Source: Variovorax fucosicus (GTDB taxonomy: Bacteria > Pseudomonadota > Gammaproteobacteria > Burkholderiales > Burkholderiaceae_C). Taken from it: DNA of 64,000 bases. Positions 18,544 through 29,897 of this stretch are shown here, in pieces; positions within the stretch are counted from its first letter, which is position 1, and each line of letters starts with the position of its first letter. The notes under the pieces are model-generated. The model searched no databases, was not told the DNA's origin, and saw only the letters and a program-made list of their open reading frames with translations. The stretch lies in assembly GCF_030316825.1 (NCBI RefSeq), contig NZ_JASZYU010000005.1, forward strand, positions 324,748 to 388,747. The letters are read 5' to 3'. The position numbers were made by a program, and so were the translations under genes.

Positions 18544-18640
18544 GGGTCGATGAGATTTAATGGATTGTGCAGCCCAGGGGCCGCCCGTCCAATACGCCGA
18601 TGCAATATGCACGCCACGCCGGCTCGCCGGCAACCCCCCG

Positions 18641-20098
18641 ATGACCGCCGGCAGCCCCACGCCCGAGGGCGGCCTGCTCTGGGGCGGTCGCTTTGAAAGC
18701 GGCCCCGATGCGGCGCTGATGCGCCTGTCGACCTCGCCGCCGTCCTATTTCCGCCTCGCGCCACAAGACCTGCGCGGTTGCCGCGCCCATGCCCGTGAAC
18801 TGGAGCGCGCCGGCCTGCTCGATGCGGGCGAAACGGTGCGCATGCTGTCGGCGCTGGACGAGGTCGAGGCCGACATCGCCACCGGCCGCTCCCAGCCGCA
18901 GCCGCGCGACGAGGATGTGCACACCTTCATCGAGCGCCTGTTGACCGAGCGCCTCGGGGCGCTCGGCGGCAAGCTGCGCGCCGGCCGCTCGCGCAACGAC
19001 CAGACGGCCAACGACTTGCGCCTGTACCTGCGCGAACAGGCACGGGGCCTCGGGGCGATGGTGCTCGACGTGGTGAACGCACTGATCGCCCAGGCCGACC
19101 TGCACAAGACCACGCTGGCGCCGGGCTTCACCCACCTGCAGCCGGCGCAGCCGATCGTCTGGGGCCACCAGTTGCTCGCCCATGCGCAGGCGCTGAGCCG
19201 CGACGTGGACCGGCTGCACGACTGGGATTGGCGCTCGGCCCGCTCGCCGCTCGGCGCGGCCGCGCTGGCCGGCTCGGCCATCGCGATGCACCCGGAACTG
19301 GCGGCGCAGGAGATGGGCTACCTCGGCGCCTGCGACAACTCGATCGACGCGGTGGCCAGCCGCGATCACGTCAACGAGTTCCTGTTCGTCGCGGCGCAGA
19401 TCGGCGTCGACCTGTCGCGCCTGTGCGAGGAAATCTGCCTCTGGTGCAGCCGGCAGTTCGGCTGGCTCAAGCTGGACGACGGCTTCTCGACCGGCTCTTC
19501 GATCATGCCGCAGAAGAAGAATCCGGACATCGCCGAGCTCACGCGCGGCATCTCCGGCCGGCTCATCGGCAACCTCACCGGTCTGCTCGCCACATGCAAG
19601 TCACTGCCCCTGGCGTACAACCGCGACCTCTTCGCCGACAAGCACGCGGTGTTCGACAGCATCGACGGCCTCACCCTGTGCCTGCCGGCGATGGCGGGCA
19701 TGGTGCGCACCTGGCGCGCCGATACCGCGCGCATGCGCAGCCAGGCCGGCGAGGGTTTCACGCTCGCCACCGAAATCGCCGACTGGCTCGCGCGCCAGGG
19801 CACGCCGTTCGCGAGCGCGCACGAAGTGGCCGGTGCCGCCGTTCTGTACTGCGAGCGACGCGGCACGGAGCTCGAAGCGCTCACGGCCGATGACCTGGCC
19901 GCGATCGACGCGCGCCTCACGCCAGAACTGCTGCCGCACATCTCGCTCGAACGCGCGGTGGCCGCACGCAGCGCCTGGGGCGGCACGGCCCCCGGGCGCG
20001 TGGCCGAACAACTGGCGCGCCTGCAGGCCAAGGTCGCGGCGCAGAGGCATTGGGCCGAGGGCGGCAGCAACAGCAGCGCACCGGAGAACGCACCATGA
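18641..20098 (+). CDS. Argininosuccinate lyase family protein in a catabolic cluster
   Basis: 485-residue lyase of the fumarase/aspartase superfamily. The signature GSSIMPQKKNPD is complete. GGRFES near residue 16, AGRSRNDQTANDL and FTHLQPAQP are typical of ArgH. It would split an N-substituted aspartate (argininosuccinate or similar) to fumarate and an amine. It is not in an arg biosynthetic setting: it opens an operon with a polar amino-acid ABC transporter and a ureohydrolase. It may therefore be a second, catabolic copy with a different substrate. The start at 18641 (MTAGSPTPEGG) fits the family; 18560 is an alternative. The stop overlaps the permease start (ATGA). Confidence 0.85.
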   Translation: MTAGSPTPEGGLLWGGRFESGPDAALMRLSTSPPSYFRLAPQDLRGCRAHARELERAGLLDAGETVRMLSALDEVEADIATGRSQPQPRDEDVHTFIERLLTERLGALGGKLRAGRSRNDQTANDLRLYLREQARGLGAMVLDVVNALIAQADLHKTTLAPGFTHLQPAQPIVWGHQLLAHAQALSRDVDRLHDWDWRSARSPLGAAALAGSAIAMHPELAAQEMGYLGACDNSIDAVASRDHVNEFLFVAAQIGVDLSRLCEEICLWCSRQFGWLKLDDGFSTGSSIMPQKKNPDIAELTRGISGRLIGNLTGLLATCKSLPLAYNRDLFADKHAVFDSIDGLTLCLPAMAGMVRTWRADTARMRSQAGEGFTLATEIADWLARQGTPFASAHEVAGAAVLYCERRGTELEALTADDLAAIDARLTPELLPHISLERAVAARSAWGGTAPGRVAEQLARLQAKVAAQRHWAEGGSNSSAPENAP

Positions 20099-20981
20099 CG
20101 ACGCCCGACGCATCGACCCTGCCGCGGGTGCGGCGCCATCACATCGGCCGCTGGCTCGCCGCCGCCGCGATCGTGCTGCTGCTGGGCCTGGTGGTGCGCG
20201 CCTTCGCGCTCGGGCAGATCAATTGGGCGGTGGTGGGCCGCTTCCTCACGGCGCAGTCCATCCTCACCGGCCTGGGCTTCACGCTGGTCATGACGGTGCT
20301 GGCGATGCTGGTGGGCATCGGCAGCGGCGTGCTGTTCGCGGTGATGAAGATGTCGCCCAACCCGGTGCTGCGCGGCGTGGCGGAGTTCTACATCTGGATC
20401 TTCCGCGGCACGCCGTTGCTGCTGCAGCTGCTGCTGTGGTTCAACCTCGCGCTCGTGTTCCCGACACTGGGGATTCCGGGCATTCCGGGCCTGTCGTGGC
20501 GCACGGTCGACGTGATGACGCCGTTCGTCGCCACCTTGCTCGGCCTGGGCCTGAACCAGGGCGCCTACACGGCCGAGGTGGTGCGCGGCGGCATCCTCTC
20601 GATCGACCTCGGGCAGACCGAGGCGGCCAAGGCGGTCGGCATGACGCGCCTCACCACGCTGCGCCGCATCGTGCTGCCACAGGCCATGCGCGTGATCATC
20701 CCGCCGATCGGCAACGAGGTGGTCAGCATGGTCAAGCTGACCTCGATGGCCAGCGTGATCCAGTACCCCGACATCCTGCGCAACGCCCAGACCGTCTACT
20801 ACGCCAACGGCCTGGTGATCGAGCTGCTGCTGGTGGCGAGCTTCTGGTACCTCGGCGTGGTCACCCTGCTGAGCCTTGGGCAGATGGTGCTGGAGCGCCA
20901 CTTTGCCAAGGGCCAGGTGCGGCGGCAGATCGCGGTGGCACCCGGCGCCGCCGCGGCGCCCAAGGTGGAAGGAGCCGGCGC

Positions 20982-20985
<4 letters not shown>
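20095..20985 (+). CDS. Amino-acid ABC transporter permease (polar amino-acid/HisM type)
   Basis: 296-residue inner-membrane permease. The first membrane helix is at about residues 16-36, with further hydrophobic helices, and the EAA loop (EAAKAVGMTRLTTLRRIVLPQAMR) sits near residue 190. The motif QSILTGLGFTLVMTVLA marks the HisM/GlnP subfamily. A single permease gene suggests a homodimer. Its start overlaps the lyase stop and its end overlaps the ATPase start, so the three are translationally coupled. The C-terminal 25 residues are Ala/Gly/Pro-rich. Confidence 0.9.
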
Positions 20986-21761
<776 letters not shown>

Positions 21762-21808
21762 GCACCGCCGCCTCGTCTCCCTCTTTCTACCCACCTGGAG
21801 TTGCCACC

Positions 21809-22648
21809 ATGAAGAAGCTGTCACACGCACTGCCCGTCGCGCTCGCGCTGGCCGGTGTTGTCGCCACATCGGCGTTCGCCGTCGAAACACCGGCGCGCAT
21901 CAAGAAGGCCGGCAAGCTCGTCATCGCCACGCAGCCCAACTACCCGCCGATCGCCTACAAGGATCCGGCGACGAACAAGCTCATGGGCTTCGACATCGAA
22001 CTCGGCGAAGCCATCGCCAAGGAACTCGGCGTGCCGGCGGAATGGCAGGAGATCGGCTTCGCGCAGATGCTGCCTTCGCTCACCACCGGCCGCGTCGACA
22101 TGGTCATGGCCGGCATGAGCGACCTGCCGGCACGGCGCGAGACGGTCGACTTCGTCGACTACCTGCGCACCGGCCCGCAGTTCTACACCTCGCCGGCCGG
22201 CGCGGCCGCCGGCATCAAGGCGCCGGCCGACCTGTGCGGCAAGAAGGTGGGCGCGAGCCGCTCGACCAACTGGCCGGCGCAGATCGCCGAGTGGAGCAAG
22301 GCCAACTGCGAAAGCAAGGGCAAGGCGGCCATTGCAGTCAGCGGCACCGAAGGGTCGGTCGACGCGCGTGCACAGCTCAAGACAGGCCGGCTCGACGCCG
22401 CGGTGCAGGGCAACGAGACGCTGCCGTACTTCCAGAAGGTGGAGCCGAACGCCTATGTGATCCTCGGCGAGGCCTTCGCCGAAAACCTGGCCGGCATCCC
22501 TTTCGCCAAGAGCGACACCGCCACGCGCGACGCGGTCAAGGCCGCGCTCGACGCGCTGCGCAAGAACGGCACCTACGCCGCGCTGCTCGCCAAGTACAGC
22601 CTGCCGCAGAACGCGCTGCCCGAGTTCGGGCTGAACAAGGGCCAATGA
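21809..22648 (+). CDS. Amino-acid ABC transporter substrate-binding protein
   Basis: 279-residue periplasmic receptor of SBP family 3. The signal peptide is residues 1-22 (MKKLSHALPVALALAG, cleaved after SAFA). The family landmarks IATQPNYPPIAYKD, LMGFDIELGEAIAKELG and GRVDMVMAGMSDLPAR follow. I start at 21809, where a CTGGAG site and the signal peptide sit, not at the GTG at 21758. Ligand unknown; the lyase and ureohydrolase in the same operon suggest an arginine-like or guanidino compound. The gene is 4 bases from the ureohydrolase start. Confidence 0.9.
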   Translation: MKKLSHALPVALALAGVVATSAFAVETPARIKKAGKLVIATQPNYPPIAYKDPATNKLMGFDIELGEAIAKELGVPAEWQEIGFAQMLPSLTTGRVDMVMAGMSDLPARRETVDFVDYLRTGPQFYTSPAGAAAGIKAPADLCGKKVGASRSTNWPAQIAEWSKANCESKGKAAIAVSGTEGSVDARAQLKTGRLDAAVQGNETLPYFQKVEPNAYVILGEAFAENLAGIPFAKSDTATRDAVKAALDALRKNGTYAALLAKYSLPQNALPEFGLNKGQ

Positions 22649-22652
22649 CGCA

Positions 22653-23714
22653 ATGACCACACCCGAGCGACTGGAAGCCCTGCGCAGGAAATACGAGAAC
22701 GCCGGCGGCGGCGAGAGCGACGACCCGGTGTTCCGTGCTGTCGCCGACCAGCAGTTTTCCGAAGGCGATCGCCGCAAGTGGCCGTTCTCCGGCGCCGCCA
22801 CCTTTCTTGGCGCCGACTATCGGCCCGACGCCCACACACAGGCCGGCTTCGGCGGGCTCGACTGCGCGCTGATCGGCGTGCCGATGGATCTGGGCGTGAC
22901 CAACCGCGCCGGTGCGCGCCTCGGCCCGCGTGCGGTGCGCGGCGTGGAGCGCATCGGCCCGATCGAGCATGCGCTGAAGATCGCGCCGATGACCATGCTG
23001 AAAGTGGCCGACGTGGGCGACGTGCCGTTTCGCAGCCGCTTCAGTCTTGAGAGTTGTCACGAGGACATCGAGCAGTACTTCAATGGCATCGTGGATGCCG
23101 GCGTGATCCCGCTCGCCGTGGGCGGCGACCATTCGATCACGCTGTCGATCCTGCGCGCGCTGGGCCGCAAGCAGCCGGTGGGCCTGGTGCACATCGACGC
23201 GCATTGCGACACCGGCGGCGCCTACGAGGGCTCCAAGTTCCACCATGGCGGGCCGTTCCGCCAGGCGGTGCTCGACGGCGTGCTCGACGCCGAGCGCACC
23301 ATCCAGATCGGCATCCGGGGCGGCGCCGAATACCTGTGGGAGTTCTCGGAAGACGCGGGCATGACGGTGCTGCATGCCGAGGATGTGATGCGCATGGGCA
23401 CCGACGCCGTGATCGCGCAGGCCCGCCAGGTCATTGGCGACGGGCCGATCTACGTGAGCTTCGACGTCGACGGCGTCGACCCGGGCTTCGCACCCGGTAC
23501 CGGCACGCCCGAGGTGGGCGGTCTCACGCCGCGCGAGGTGCTTGCCATCCTGCGCGGCCTGCGCGGTTGCCCGATCGTCGGGGCCGACGTGGTCGAGGTG
23601 GCGCCCCAGTACGACGCCACCACCAACACGGCACAGATCGGCGCGCAGGTGCTGTTCCTGGAGCTGTGCCTGGTGGCGGAATCGCTGCGGCTGCAGCGCG
23701 GCCGCGCCGGCTGA
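22653..23714 (+). CDS. Ureohydrolase (agmatinase/guanidinobutyrase family)
   Basis: 353-residue member of the arginase/agmatinase superfamily. The dimanganese (or nickel) ligands are visible in GGDHSIT, HIDAHCDT and SFDVDGVDPGFAP. TGTPEVGGLTPRE is typical of the agmatinase branch (agmatinase, guanidinobutyrase, guanidinopropionase, guanidine hydrolase) rather than arginase. It would hydrolyse a guanidino compound to urea and an amine. At 353 residues it is longer than SpeB (about 306), with an N-terminal extension of about 50 residues. It ends the operon with argininosuccinate lyase and the ABC transporter. The substrate is undetermined. Confidence 0.85.
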   Translation: MTTPERLEALRRKYENAGGGESDDPVFRAVADQQFSEGDRRKWPFSGAATFLGADYRPDAHTQAGFGGLDCALIGVPMDLGVTNRAGARLGPRAVRGVERIGPIEHALKIAPMTMLKVADVGDVPFRSRFSLESCHEDIEQYFNGIVDAGVIPLAVGGDHSITLSILRALGRKQPVGLVHIDAHCDTGGAYEGSKFHHGGPFRQAVLDGVLDAERTIQIGIRGGAEYLWEFSEDAGMTVLHAEDVMRMGTDAVIAQARQVIGDGPIYVSFDVDGVDPGFAPGTGTPEVGGLTPREVLAILRGLRGCPIVGADVVEVAPQYDATTNTAQIGAQVLFLELCLVAESLRLQRGRAG

Positions 23715-23748
23715 CGCGCGCAGGCACCGGCAAACCACGGCGGGGTGA

Positions 23749-25362
23749 TCAGGCGGGCACGCCGGCCAGCTGCGTCCACTGCAGCCCGTGCTTGCCCAGG
23801 TACTTGCGCAGCCGGTCGGCGTCGTTCAGCACGCTGCGCTGGGTGCGCGATGCGTGGAACAACCGGCGGCCGGCATCCGACAGCGTGCGCGACTGCCGGC
23901 ACACGCGCACGACGGCCTCGAGTTGCAGCCGATCGAACAGGTCGAGCGCCGCCGCGCGCTCGGGGCCGAGCAGGGCGGAGAGGTCGACATCGTCGCTGCC
24001 CCCTGGCTGCGGTGCCGTGCGCTTCCACAACCAGCGCAGGCGCGCAATCTCGGCCTCGGCCAGTTCCACGGTGATGCGTCCGCCGTCGGCCAGCGTCGCG
24101 AGCCGCGTCACGCTGGCCGACAGGTCGCGGAAATTGCCGCTCCAGAGTGCGTCGGCGCTCTGCGCAAAGTGCAGATACCGTACGCGCGCCTCGGCGTTGA
24201 AGCGCACCACGCGGTTGTTCTCGCTCGCGTAGAGCGTCAGCAAATGATCGAGGTTGGGGTCGATGTCTTCAGGCCGCTGCGCGAGGCCGGGCAGGTCGTA
24301 GGTCCAGAGGTTGATGCGGGCAAACAGGTCTTCGCGAAAACGCCCGGCCGCCACCTCGTGGCGCAGGTCGCGGTTGCTGCCCGCGATGAGCTGGAAGTCG
24401 CTCGTGACCTCGCGGTCGGCGCCCATCGGGAAGAAGCGCTTCTCTTCGATGGCCTTCAAGAGCATTGCCTGCTCGTCCAACCCCAACTCGCCGATCTCGT
24501 CGAGGAACAGCACGCCCTCGTGCGCGCTGCGCAGCAGGCCGGCGCGTTCGGCTGCGGCGCCGGTGAAGGCGCCCTTCTTGTGGCCGAACAACGTGGACGC
24601 CGCACCGTCGCCGCGCAGCGTGGCGCAGTTGACTTCGACAAAAGCGCCGGTCGTCACCTGGTGGCGTGCCTTCTTGAGTTCGAACATGCGCCGCGCCAGG
24701 AACGACTTGCCGGCGCCGGTCGGCCCCACCAGCAGGATCGGCGCGCGCGAGCGCACGGCCACGCGCTCGATTTCGTCGATGAGCGTGTTGAAGCGCGCAT
24801 TGCGCGTGGCAATGCCGCTCTTGAGGAACGACACCGCATCGCGCTGCTCGGCCTCGAAGCGCCGCGCGATCACGTCGTAGCGCGACAGGTCGAGGTCGAT
24901 CAGCGCCACGCTACCCGCCTCGCCCGGGCGCTGCCGCTTCGGCGGTGCGGTCTGCGCGAGCACGCCGGGAATGAAGCGCGACTCGGCCAGCAGGAACATG
25001 CAGATCTGCGCGACGTGCGTGCCGGTGGTGATGTGCGTCCAGTACTGTTCGCGCTCGGTGTCGAAGGGGTAGGCGCGCGCCCAGTCGTAGAGCCGCGCAT
25101 AGACCTCGCCGAAATCCCAGGGGTCGGCGATGGAGAGCTCGACCAGGTTCACCACGGTCTCGGGCGACACGCTTGCGATGTCGGCCCTGACCACTTCGGC
25201 CAGCGCGAGGTGGTTGCGCGTGTGGATCAGCTCCAGGCGGGAGACGACCTGGTCTTCGTGCTGAACCAGCGACACCGTCGGCCGCCACTTCGCCCATCGG
25301 CCCGCGCCGCGACCCGAGTCGAGCTGTGTGCCGAGGAAGCCGATGACGACAGTGGGTTTCAT
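23749..25362 (-). CDS. rtcR: RtcR, sigma-54-dependent activator of the RNA-repair operon
   Basis: 537-residue regulator. The N-terminal RtcR ligand-sensing domain (about 1-180) opens VVIGFLGTQLDSG and has DPWDFGEVYARLYDWARAY. The AAA+ domain (about 185-420) has Walker A GPTGAGKSF, the sigma-54 contact GAFTGA and Walker B GVLFLDEIGEL. A C-terminal helix-turn-helix lies around residues 480-535. RtcR-type N-domains are CARF-like and are thought to sense cyclic-phosphate RNA or cyclic oligonucleotides. It is divergent from rtcB, in front of which there is a -24/-12 promoter. Confidence 0.95.
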   Translation of the reverse strand: MKPTVVIGFLGTQLDSGRGAGRWAKWRPTVSLVQHEDQVVSRLELIHTRNHLALAEVVRADIASVSPETVVNLVELSIADPWDFGEVYARLYDWARAYPFDTEREQYWTHITTGTHVAQICMFLLAESRFIPGVLAQTAPPKRQRPGEAGSVALIDLDLSRYDVIARRFEAEQRDAVSFLKSGIATRNARFNTLIDEIERVAVRSRAPILLVGPTGAGKSFLARRMFELKKARHQVTTGAFVEVNCATLRGDGAASTLFGHKKGAFTGAAAERAGLLRSAHEGVLFLDEIGELGLDEQAMLLKAIEEKRFFPMGADREVTSDFQLIAGSNRDLRHEVAAGRFREDLFARINLWTYDLPGLAQRPEDIDPNLDHLLTLYASENNRVVRFNAEARVRYLHFAQSADALWSGNFRDLSASVTRLATLADGGRITVELAEAEIARLRWLWKRTAPQPGGSDDVDLSALLGPERAAALDLFDRLQLEAVVRVCRQSRTLSDAGRRLFHASRTQRSVLNDADRLRKYLGKHGLQWTQLAGVPA

Positions 25363-25491
25363 GCTTGGATGGATAAATAACTAGCCAGCATTCTAGAAAA
25401 ATCAAATCTATTCGACAGCCAAGTTTGCGGAATTCAGAAAAAGCCTCACAAAATCAACAGCTTGGAGCGCCTCTGCCTTCTCGCTGCGCGC

Positions 25492-25507
25492 TGGCACACT
25501 CCTCGCA
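25492..25507 (+). promoter_or_regulatory. Sigma-54 (-24/-12) promoter of the rtcB operon
   Basis: TGGCACACTCCTCGCA matches the RpoN consensus TGGCACN5TTGCA with one mismatch (TCGC for TTGC) and correct GG-GC spacing. It lies 82 bases before the rtcB ATG and faces away from rtcR, whose product is a sigma-54 activator. The AT-rich stretch 25370-25460 upstream (with a TTCTAGAA palindrome at 25391-25398) is where the RtcR enhancer would be. Confidence 0.8.
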
Positions 25508-25589
25508 ATACCAAGGCAAGCGCCGTGTGGCGTGAGTCGGGGGAGGGCACAGTCGGTGCCTTCCCCGAACGACCCGGAGACCCAGAAAA

Positions 25590-26822
<1,233 letters not shown>

Positions 26823-26826
26823 CAGG

Positions 26827-27471
26827 ATGATCGCAAGAATCGAAAAGAGCCTGGAGCTCGCTGATTGGATAGCTTTGAAGTTCGACGGCATGTCTATCGT
26901 CGCGGACGGAAAGAGCGAGCTTTCGGCAACGTGCTATTACGTCGTATGGCAACACCAGGCAGCAGTGCCTCGCTTGTACCGCGAGGGGTTGATCGCGCCG
27001 GCCACTGCCCTGCTTCGCTGCGCGTGGGAGGCATTCACTCGTGGCATGTGGCTGAGCCGCGCCGCCACCATCGAGCAACGGGCGACCTTTCGTTCTGGCG
27101 GAAAGCTGCCCGGTCACAAGGCATTGCTGGCAAGTCTGGAGAAAGTCGACGATTTCAATACTCCACTGCTTACGGACTTCCACGATAGGCACTTTGACGA
27201 GCTTTGCGACCTCACACACACAGGCATCACACAGCTGTCGCAGCATTGGTGTGGCGATGAGATACGTGCCGAGCAGGAAATCATGCAACTCGAAAGCGTG
27301 CTTGCTCTCGTCGACACGCTTGCTCTATGTGCGCTGGCGCAAGCGGCCGTGCTGGCGGGAGATCAGCCAAAGGCGCATGAAGCAATGGAGCGTCTTTCGA
27401 TCGAAATTTCCCAAACCGAAGCGCAATCAGTCTCCCCTGACAATCGGGCTGCCGCGCAGGCAGCGCCGTAG
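26827..27471 (+). CDS. Uncharacterised helical protein in the rtc operon (possibly DUF6988-like)
   Basis: 214-residue cytoplasmic protein, mostly helical, with no signal or membrane segment. It contains YYVVWQHQAAVPRLYREGL and TALLRCAWEAFTRGMWL, reminiscent of the DUF6988/DUF5677-type families, whose role is unknown; I am not certain of the family. It starts 4 bases after the rtcB stop, so it is very probably translated from the same message. Its DNA is visibly richer in A and T, and in codons ending in A or T, than rtcB and rtcA, suggesting a separate origin. Confidence 0.7.
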   Translation: MIARIEKSLELADWIALKFDGMSIVADGKSELSATCYYVVWQHQAAVPRLYREGLIAPATALLRCAWEAFTRGMWLSRAATIEQRATFRSGGKLPGHKALLASLEKVDDFNTPLLTDFHDRHFDELCDLTHTGITQLSQHWCGDEIRAEQEIMQLESVLALVDTLALCALAQAAVLAGDQPKAHEAMERLSIEISQTEAQSVSPDNRAAAQAAP

Positions 27472-27500
27472 AAAGAAGCAATAACGAAGGGAGAAGCAGT

Positions 27501-28868
27501 ATGAATACATGGTCTTTCTCAGACACCTGGAAGCGCTTCGGGCTCGGCGGGCCACAGCCGCAGGCCCTGCCCTCGCTCGCCTTTGAGGAGCTCGAAGGAA
27601 TCGCTTCGTTCCATGATGGCTTTCAGCGGGAGGCGGCCGTGCGCGAGATGGCACGGCGCGGCGACCCGCGGGCCATCAGCCCATTGCTTGCGCGCATTGG
27701 CGACTGGGTTCCCCAAGTGCGGCTCGCGGCGCAGCAGGCACTTGCAATGTTTCTGCGCGATGAGTTGGTGCATGCCTGGGTGCACGCTCTGACGCAAGTC
27801 ATGGCCGTCTATCGCGTGCGGCGCACGAGCCTGGATGCGCTCGTCGCCGAGATCGAGCGGTACTTTCTGCGCCCAGGCAATCTGGAAGTGTTGCTGGAGG
27901 GTGCGTCGGGCAGCGGCCCCGAAGTCAAACGCTGGGTCGCCAGGCTCCAGTTCAAGCGACCATTGGATGAACAGGCGCTGTTCCAGTTGCTGCGGCAGTG
28001 CGTGTTCGATGAAGATGCCGAGGTGGCACTGGAAGCGCTGAGGAATGCCGATCGGTTGCCGGCGGTACTTCGACACCATGTGCGGGGTGCAGCATGCGCG
28101 TCGCGCTTTCCCCGGGTGAGGCTCGCCGCGATGCGCGCAGACCTCGAGGCACCGCTGGCATCGACGGCGAGTCTCGTTCGTTGCCTGTGCCTGGATCGCA
28201 GTGCCGTTGTGCGTGCCGCAGCGGTCGCGGCGTCGAAAGACGATCAACCCCTGCTGAAGGCGCAGGCGCTCGCCGTCCTGGCGTCGCCATCGGACGACGC
28301 GCGTCGAACGGACGCTGCGCTGCATGTGCTTCAGCTCCTGCGCGCACCGGAAACCGCGGCCTGGTGTCGACATCTCTGCGCTTCGCCTTCCTCGACGCTG
28401 CGGCGCCGCGCGTTCGTGGGTTTGCTGGCGATGGCCGCACCGGGCGAGCGCGATGCGCTGCTGCTCGAAATCCTGGGAGATGCCACCGCGAAGGTCAGGC
28501 GAATCGCCGTCGAACATGTGTCGAGTGGGGGTGGCGTGCCAGACGTTCGGATACTGTCGGACTGGGCGCTGACGAGGCCGGCGCTCACCTCGGACATGCT
28601 GGGCATCCTGGCACGCCTGTCGCCGTGGGACTGCCTCATTGTCCTGCTGGAGTTGCTGGGACGTGATGCCGAGCCGTCGATGCGCGGCATTCAGGTCGTG
28701 CGTCGGGTTGACGAATGGGCCGTTCACATGACCCGGATGTATGTGCTACCGCGCGCTGACCAGCGTGATCGCGTGGCCCTGCTCTGGTCGATACACCACG
28801 GACGACTGCCGCAGTCCGCGCTGGCTCAGCGCGTCGAACAGCATCTGAAAGCATTCGCCGTGTTGTGA
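27501..28868 (+). CDS. HEAT-repeat-like protein in the rtc operon
   Basis: 455-residue all-helical protein. Repeated units of about 30-40 residues are seen, for example QREAAVREMARRGDPRAISPLL, PQVRLAAQQALAMFL, DEDAEVALEALRNADRLP, PRVRLAAMRADLEAPLA, SAVVRAAAVAAS and AKVRRIAVEHVSS. This is a HEAT/Armadillo-like solenoid, usually a protein- or RNA-binding scaffold. No catalytic motif. The start at 27501 has a GGGAG site. It lies 29 bases after the previous gene and 33 before the ribonuclease Z gene, so it belongs to the RNA-repair operon. I do not know a described function for this partner. Confidence 0.75.
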   Translation: MNTWSFSDTWKRFGLGGPQPQALPSLAFEELEGIASFHDGFQREAAVREMARRGDPRAISPLLARIGDWVPQVRLAAQQALAMFLRDELVHAWVHALTQVMAVYRVRRTSLDALVAEIERYFLRPGNLEVLLEGASGSGPEVKRWVARLQFKRPLDEQALFQLLRQCVFDEDAEVALEALRNADRLPAVLRHHVRGAACASRFPRVRLAAMRADLEAPLASTASLVRCLCLDRSAVVRAAAVAASKDDQPLLKAQALAVLASPSDDARRTDAALHVLQLLRAPETAAWCRHLCASPSSTLRRRAFVGLLAMAAPGERDALLLEILGDATAKVRRIAVEHVSSGGGVPDVRILSDWALTRPALTSDMLGILARLSPWDCLIVLLELLGRDAEPSMRGIQVVRRVDEWAVHMTRMYVLPRADQRDRVALLWSIHHGRLPQSALAQRVEQHLKAFAVL

Positions 28869-28901
28869 AGGCTTGCTGGCAGAAGAGATCCATCAAAGAA
28901 C

Positions 28902-29897
28902 ATGCTCACATTCACTTTCCTCGGCACCTCTTCCGGCGTGCCCACGCGGCACCGCAACGTGTCGGGCTTGGCCGTGCAGTCGGCGGCGGGGGCGGGCTGG
29001 TTACTGGTTGATGTGGGTGAGGGGACGCAGCAGCGGCTGTTGCAGACGCGGCTTTCGTTGCACGACCTCGAAGCCATCTGCATAACGCATGTGCATGGCG
29101 ACCACTGCTACGGCTTGCCGGGGCTGCTGGCGAGCGCCGGCATGGCCGGCCGCAAGCGACCCCTCACGCTGATCGCGCCACGGCCCGTGTGGGACTGGCT
29201 TGCGGCCACGCGCGCCTGCACCGACCTGCATCTGCCGTATGAGGTCGCGCACGTCGACGTAGCGGCCGCTCCGTCGCCGGTGTGGACGGCGTCGGGTCTT
29301 CGGGTGGACGCGCACGCGCTGCGGCACCGCGTGCCGAGCTACGCCTACCGCGTGGAGACGGTAGCGCAGCGCATCCAGCTCGACGTCAACGCGCTGCACG
29401 CCGCCGGGCTGCCGCCCGGCCCGATGTGGAAGGCGCTGCAGAGCGGCGAAGACGTGAGCTGTGATGGCCGCGTGCTGCACAGTGCAGCGTTTACGACACG
29501 CACCACGCAGCGAGCGTGCGCCGTGATCGGTGGCGACAATGCCGAGCCTGCGCTGCTGCGGGAAGCCTGCGAGGGCGCGCAGTTGCTGGTGCACGAAGCC
29601 ACCTACACGCAGTCCATCCTCGACAAGGTCGGCCCGGGCCCGATGCACAGCGCTGCCGGACAGGTCGCGACCTTTGCTCAATCGGCCGGTCTGCCGAACC
29701 TCGTGCTCACCCACTTCAGCGCGCGGTATCAGGCTGCGGCGGGGTTGGCCGAACTGGAGGCCGAAGCGCGCGCGCAGTACACCACCGGAGCACTCTGGCT
29801 GGCCAATGACCTCGATGTGTTCGAGCTCGACGCCGCTGGCGTGCTGAGCCGCCGAACCCTGACGCAGCGGGTCGCTGCGACCCCATTTCATCCATGA
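28902..29897 (+). CDS. rnz: Ribonuclease Z (tRNase Z, ElaC-type) in the rtc operon
   Basis: 331-residue metallo-beta-lactamase-fold nuclease. The opening FTFLGTSSGVPT, the zinc motif THVHGDHCYGLPGLL, ALRHRVPSYAYRV, the Asp of IGGDN, HEATYTQ and LTHFSARY fit tRNase Z. It cuts 3' trailers from tRNA precursors. Having it between rtcB and rtcA is unusual and suggests that 3' ends of damaged tRNAs are trimmed before or after ligation. Its stop overlaps the next small ORF (ATGA), so coupling continues. It is about 20-30 residues longer than E. coli ElaC. Confidence 0.9.
   Translation: MLTFTFLGTSSGVPTRHRNVSGLAVQSAAGAGWLLVDVGEGTQQRLLQTRLSLHDLEAICITHVHGDHCYGLPGLLASAGMAGRKRPLTLIAPRPVWDWLAATRACTDLHLPYEVAHVDVAAAPSPVWTASGLRVDAHALRHRVPSYAYRVETVAQRIQLDVNALHAAGLPPGPMWKALQSGEDVSCDGRVLHSAAFTTRTTQRACAVIGGDNAEPALLREACEGAQLLVHEATYTQSILDKVGPGPMHSAAGQVATFAQSAGLPNLVLTHFSARYQAAAGLAELEAEARAQYTTGALWLANDLDVFELDAAGVLSRRTLTQRVAATPFHP

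Noticed and set aside
18641..20098. argH of arginine biosynthesis
   Set aside because: The gene is coupled to an importer and a ureohydrolase under LysR, not to arg biosynthetic genes; a catabolic role seems likelier, though this is not proven.
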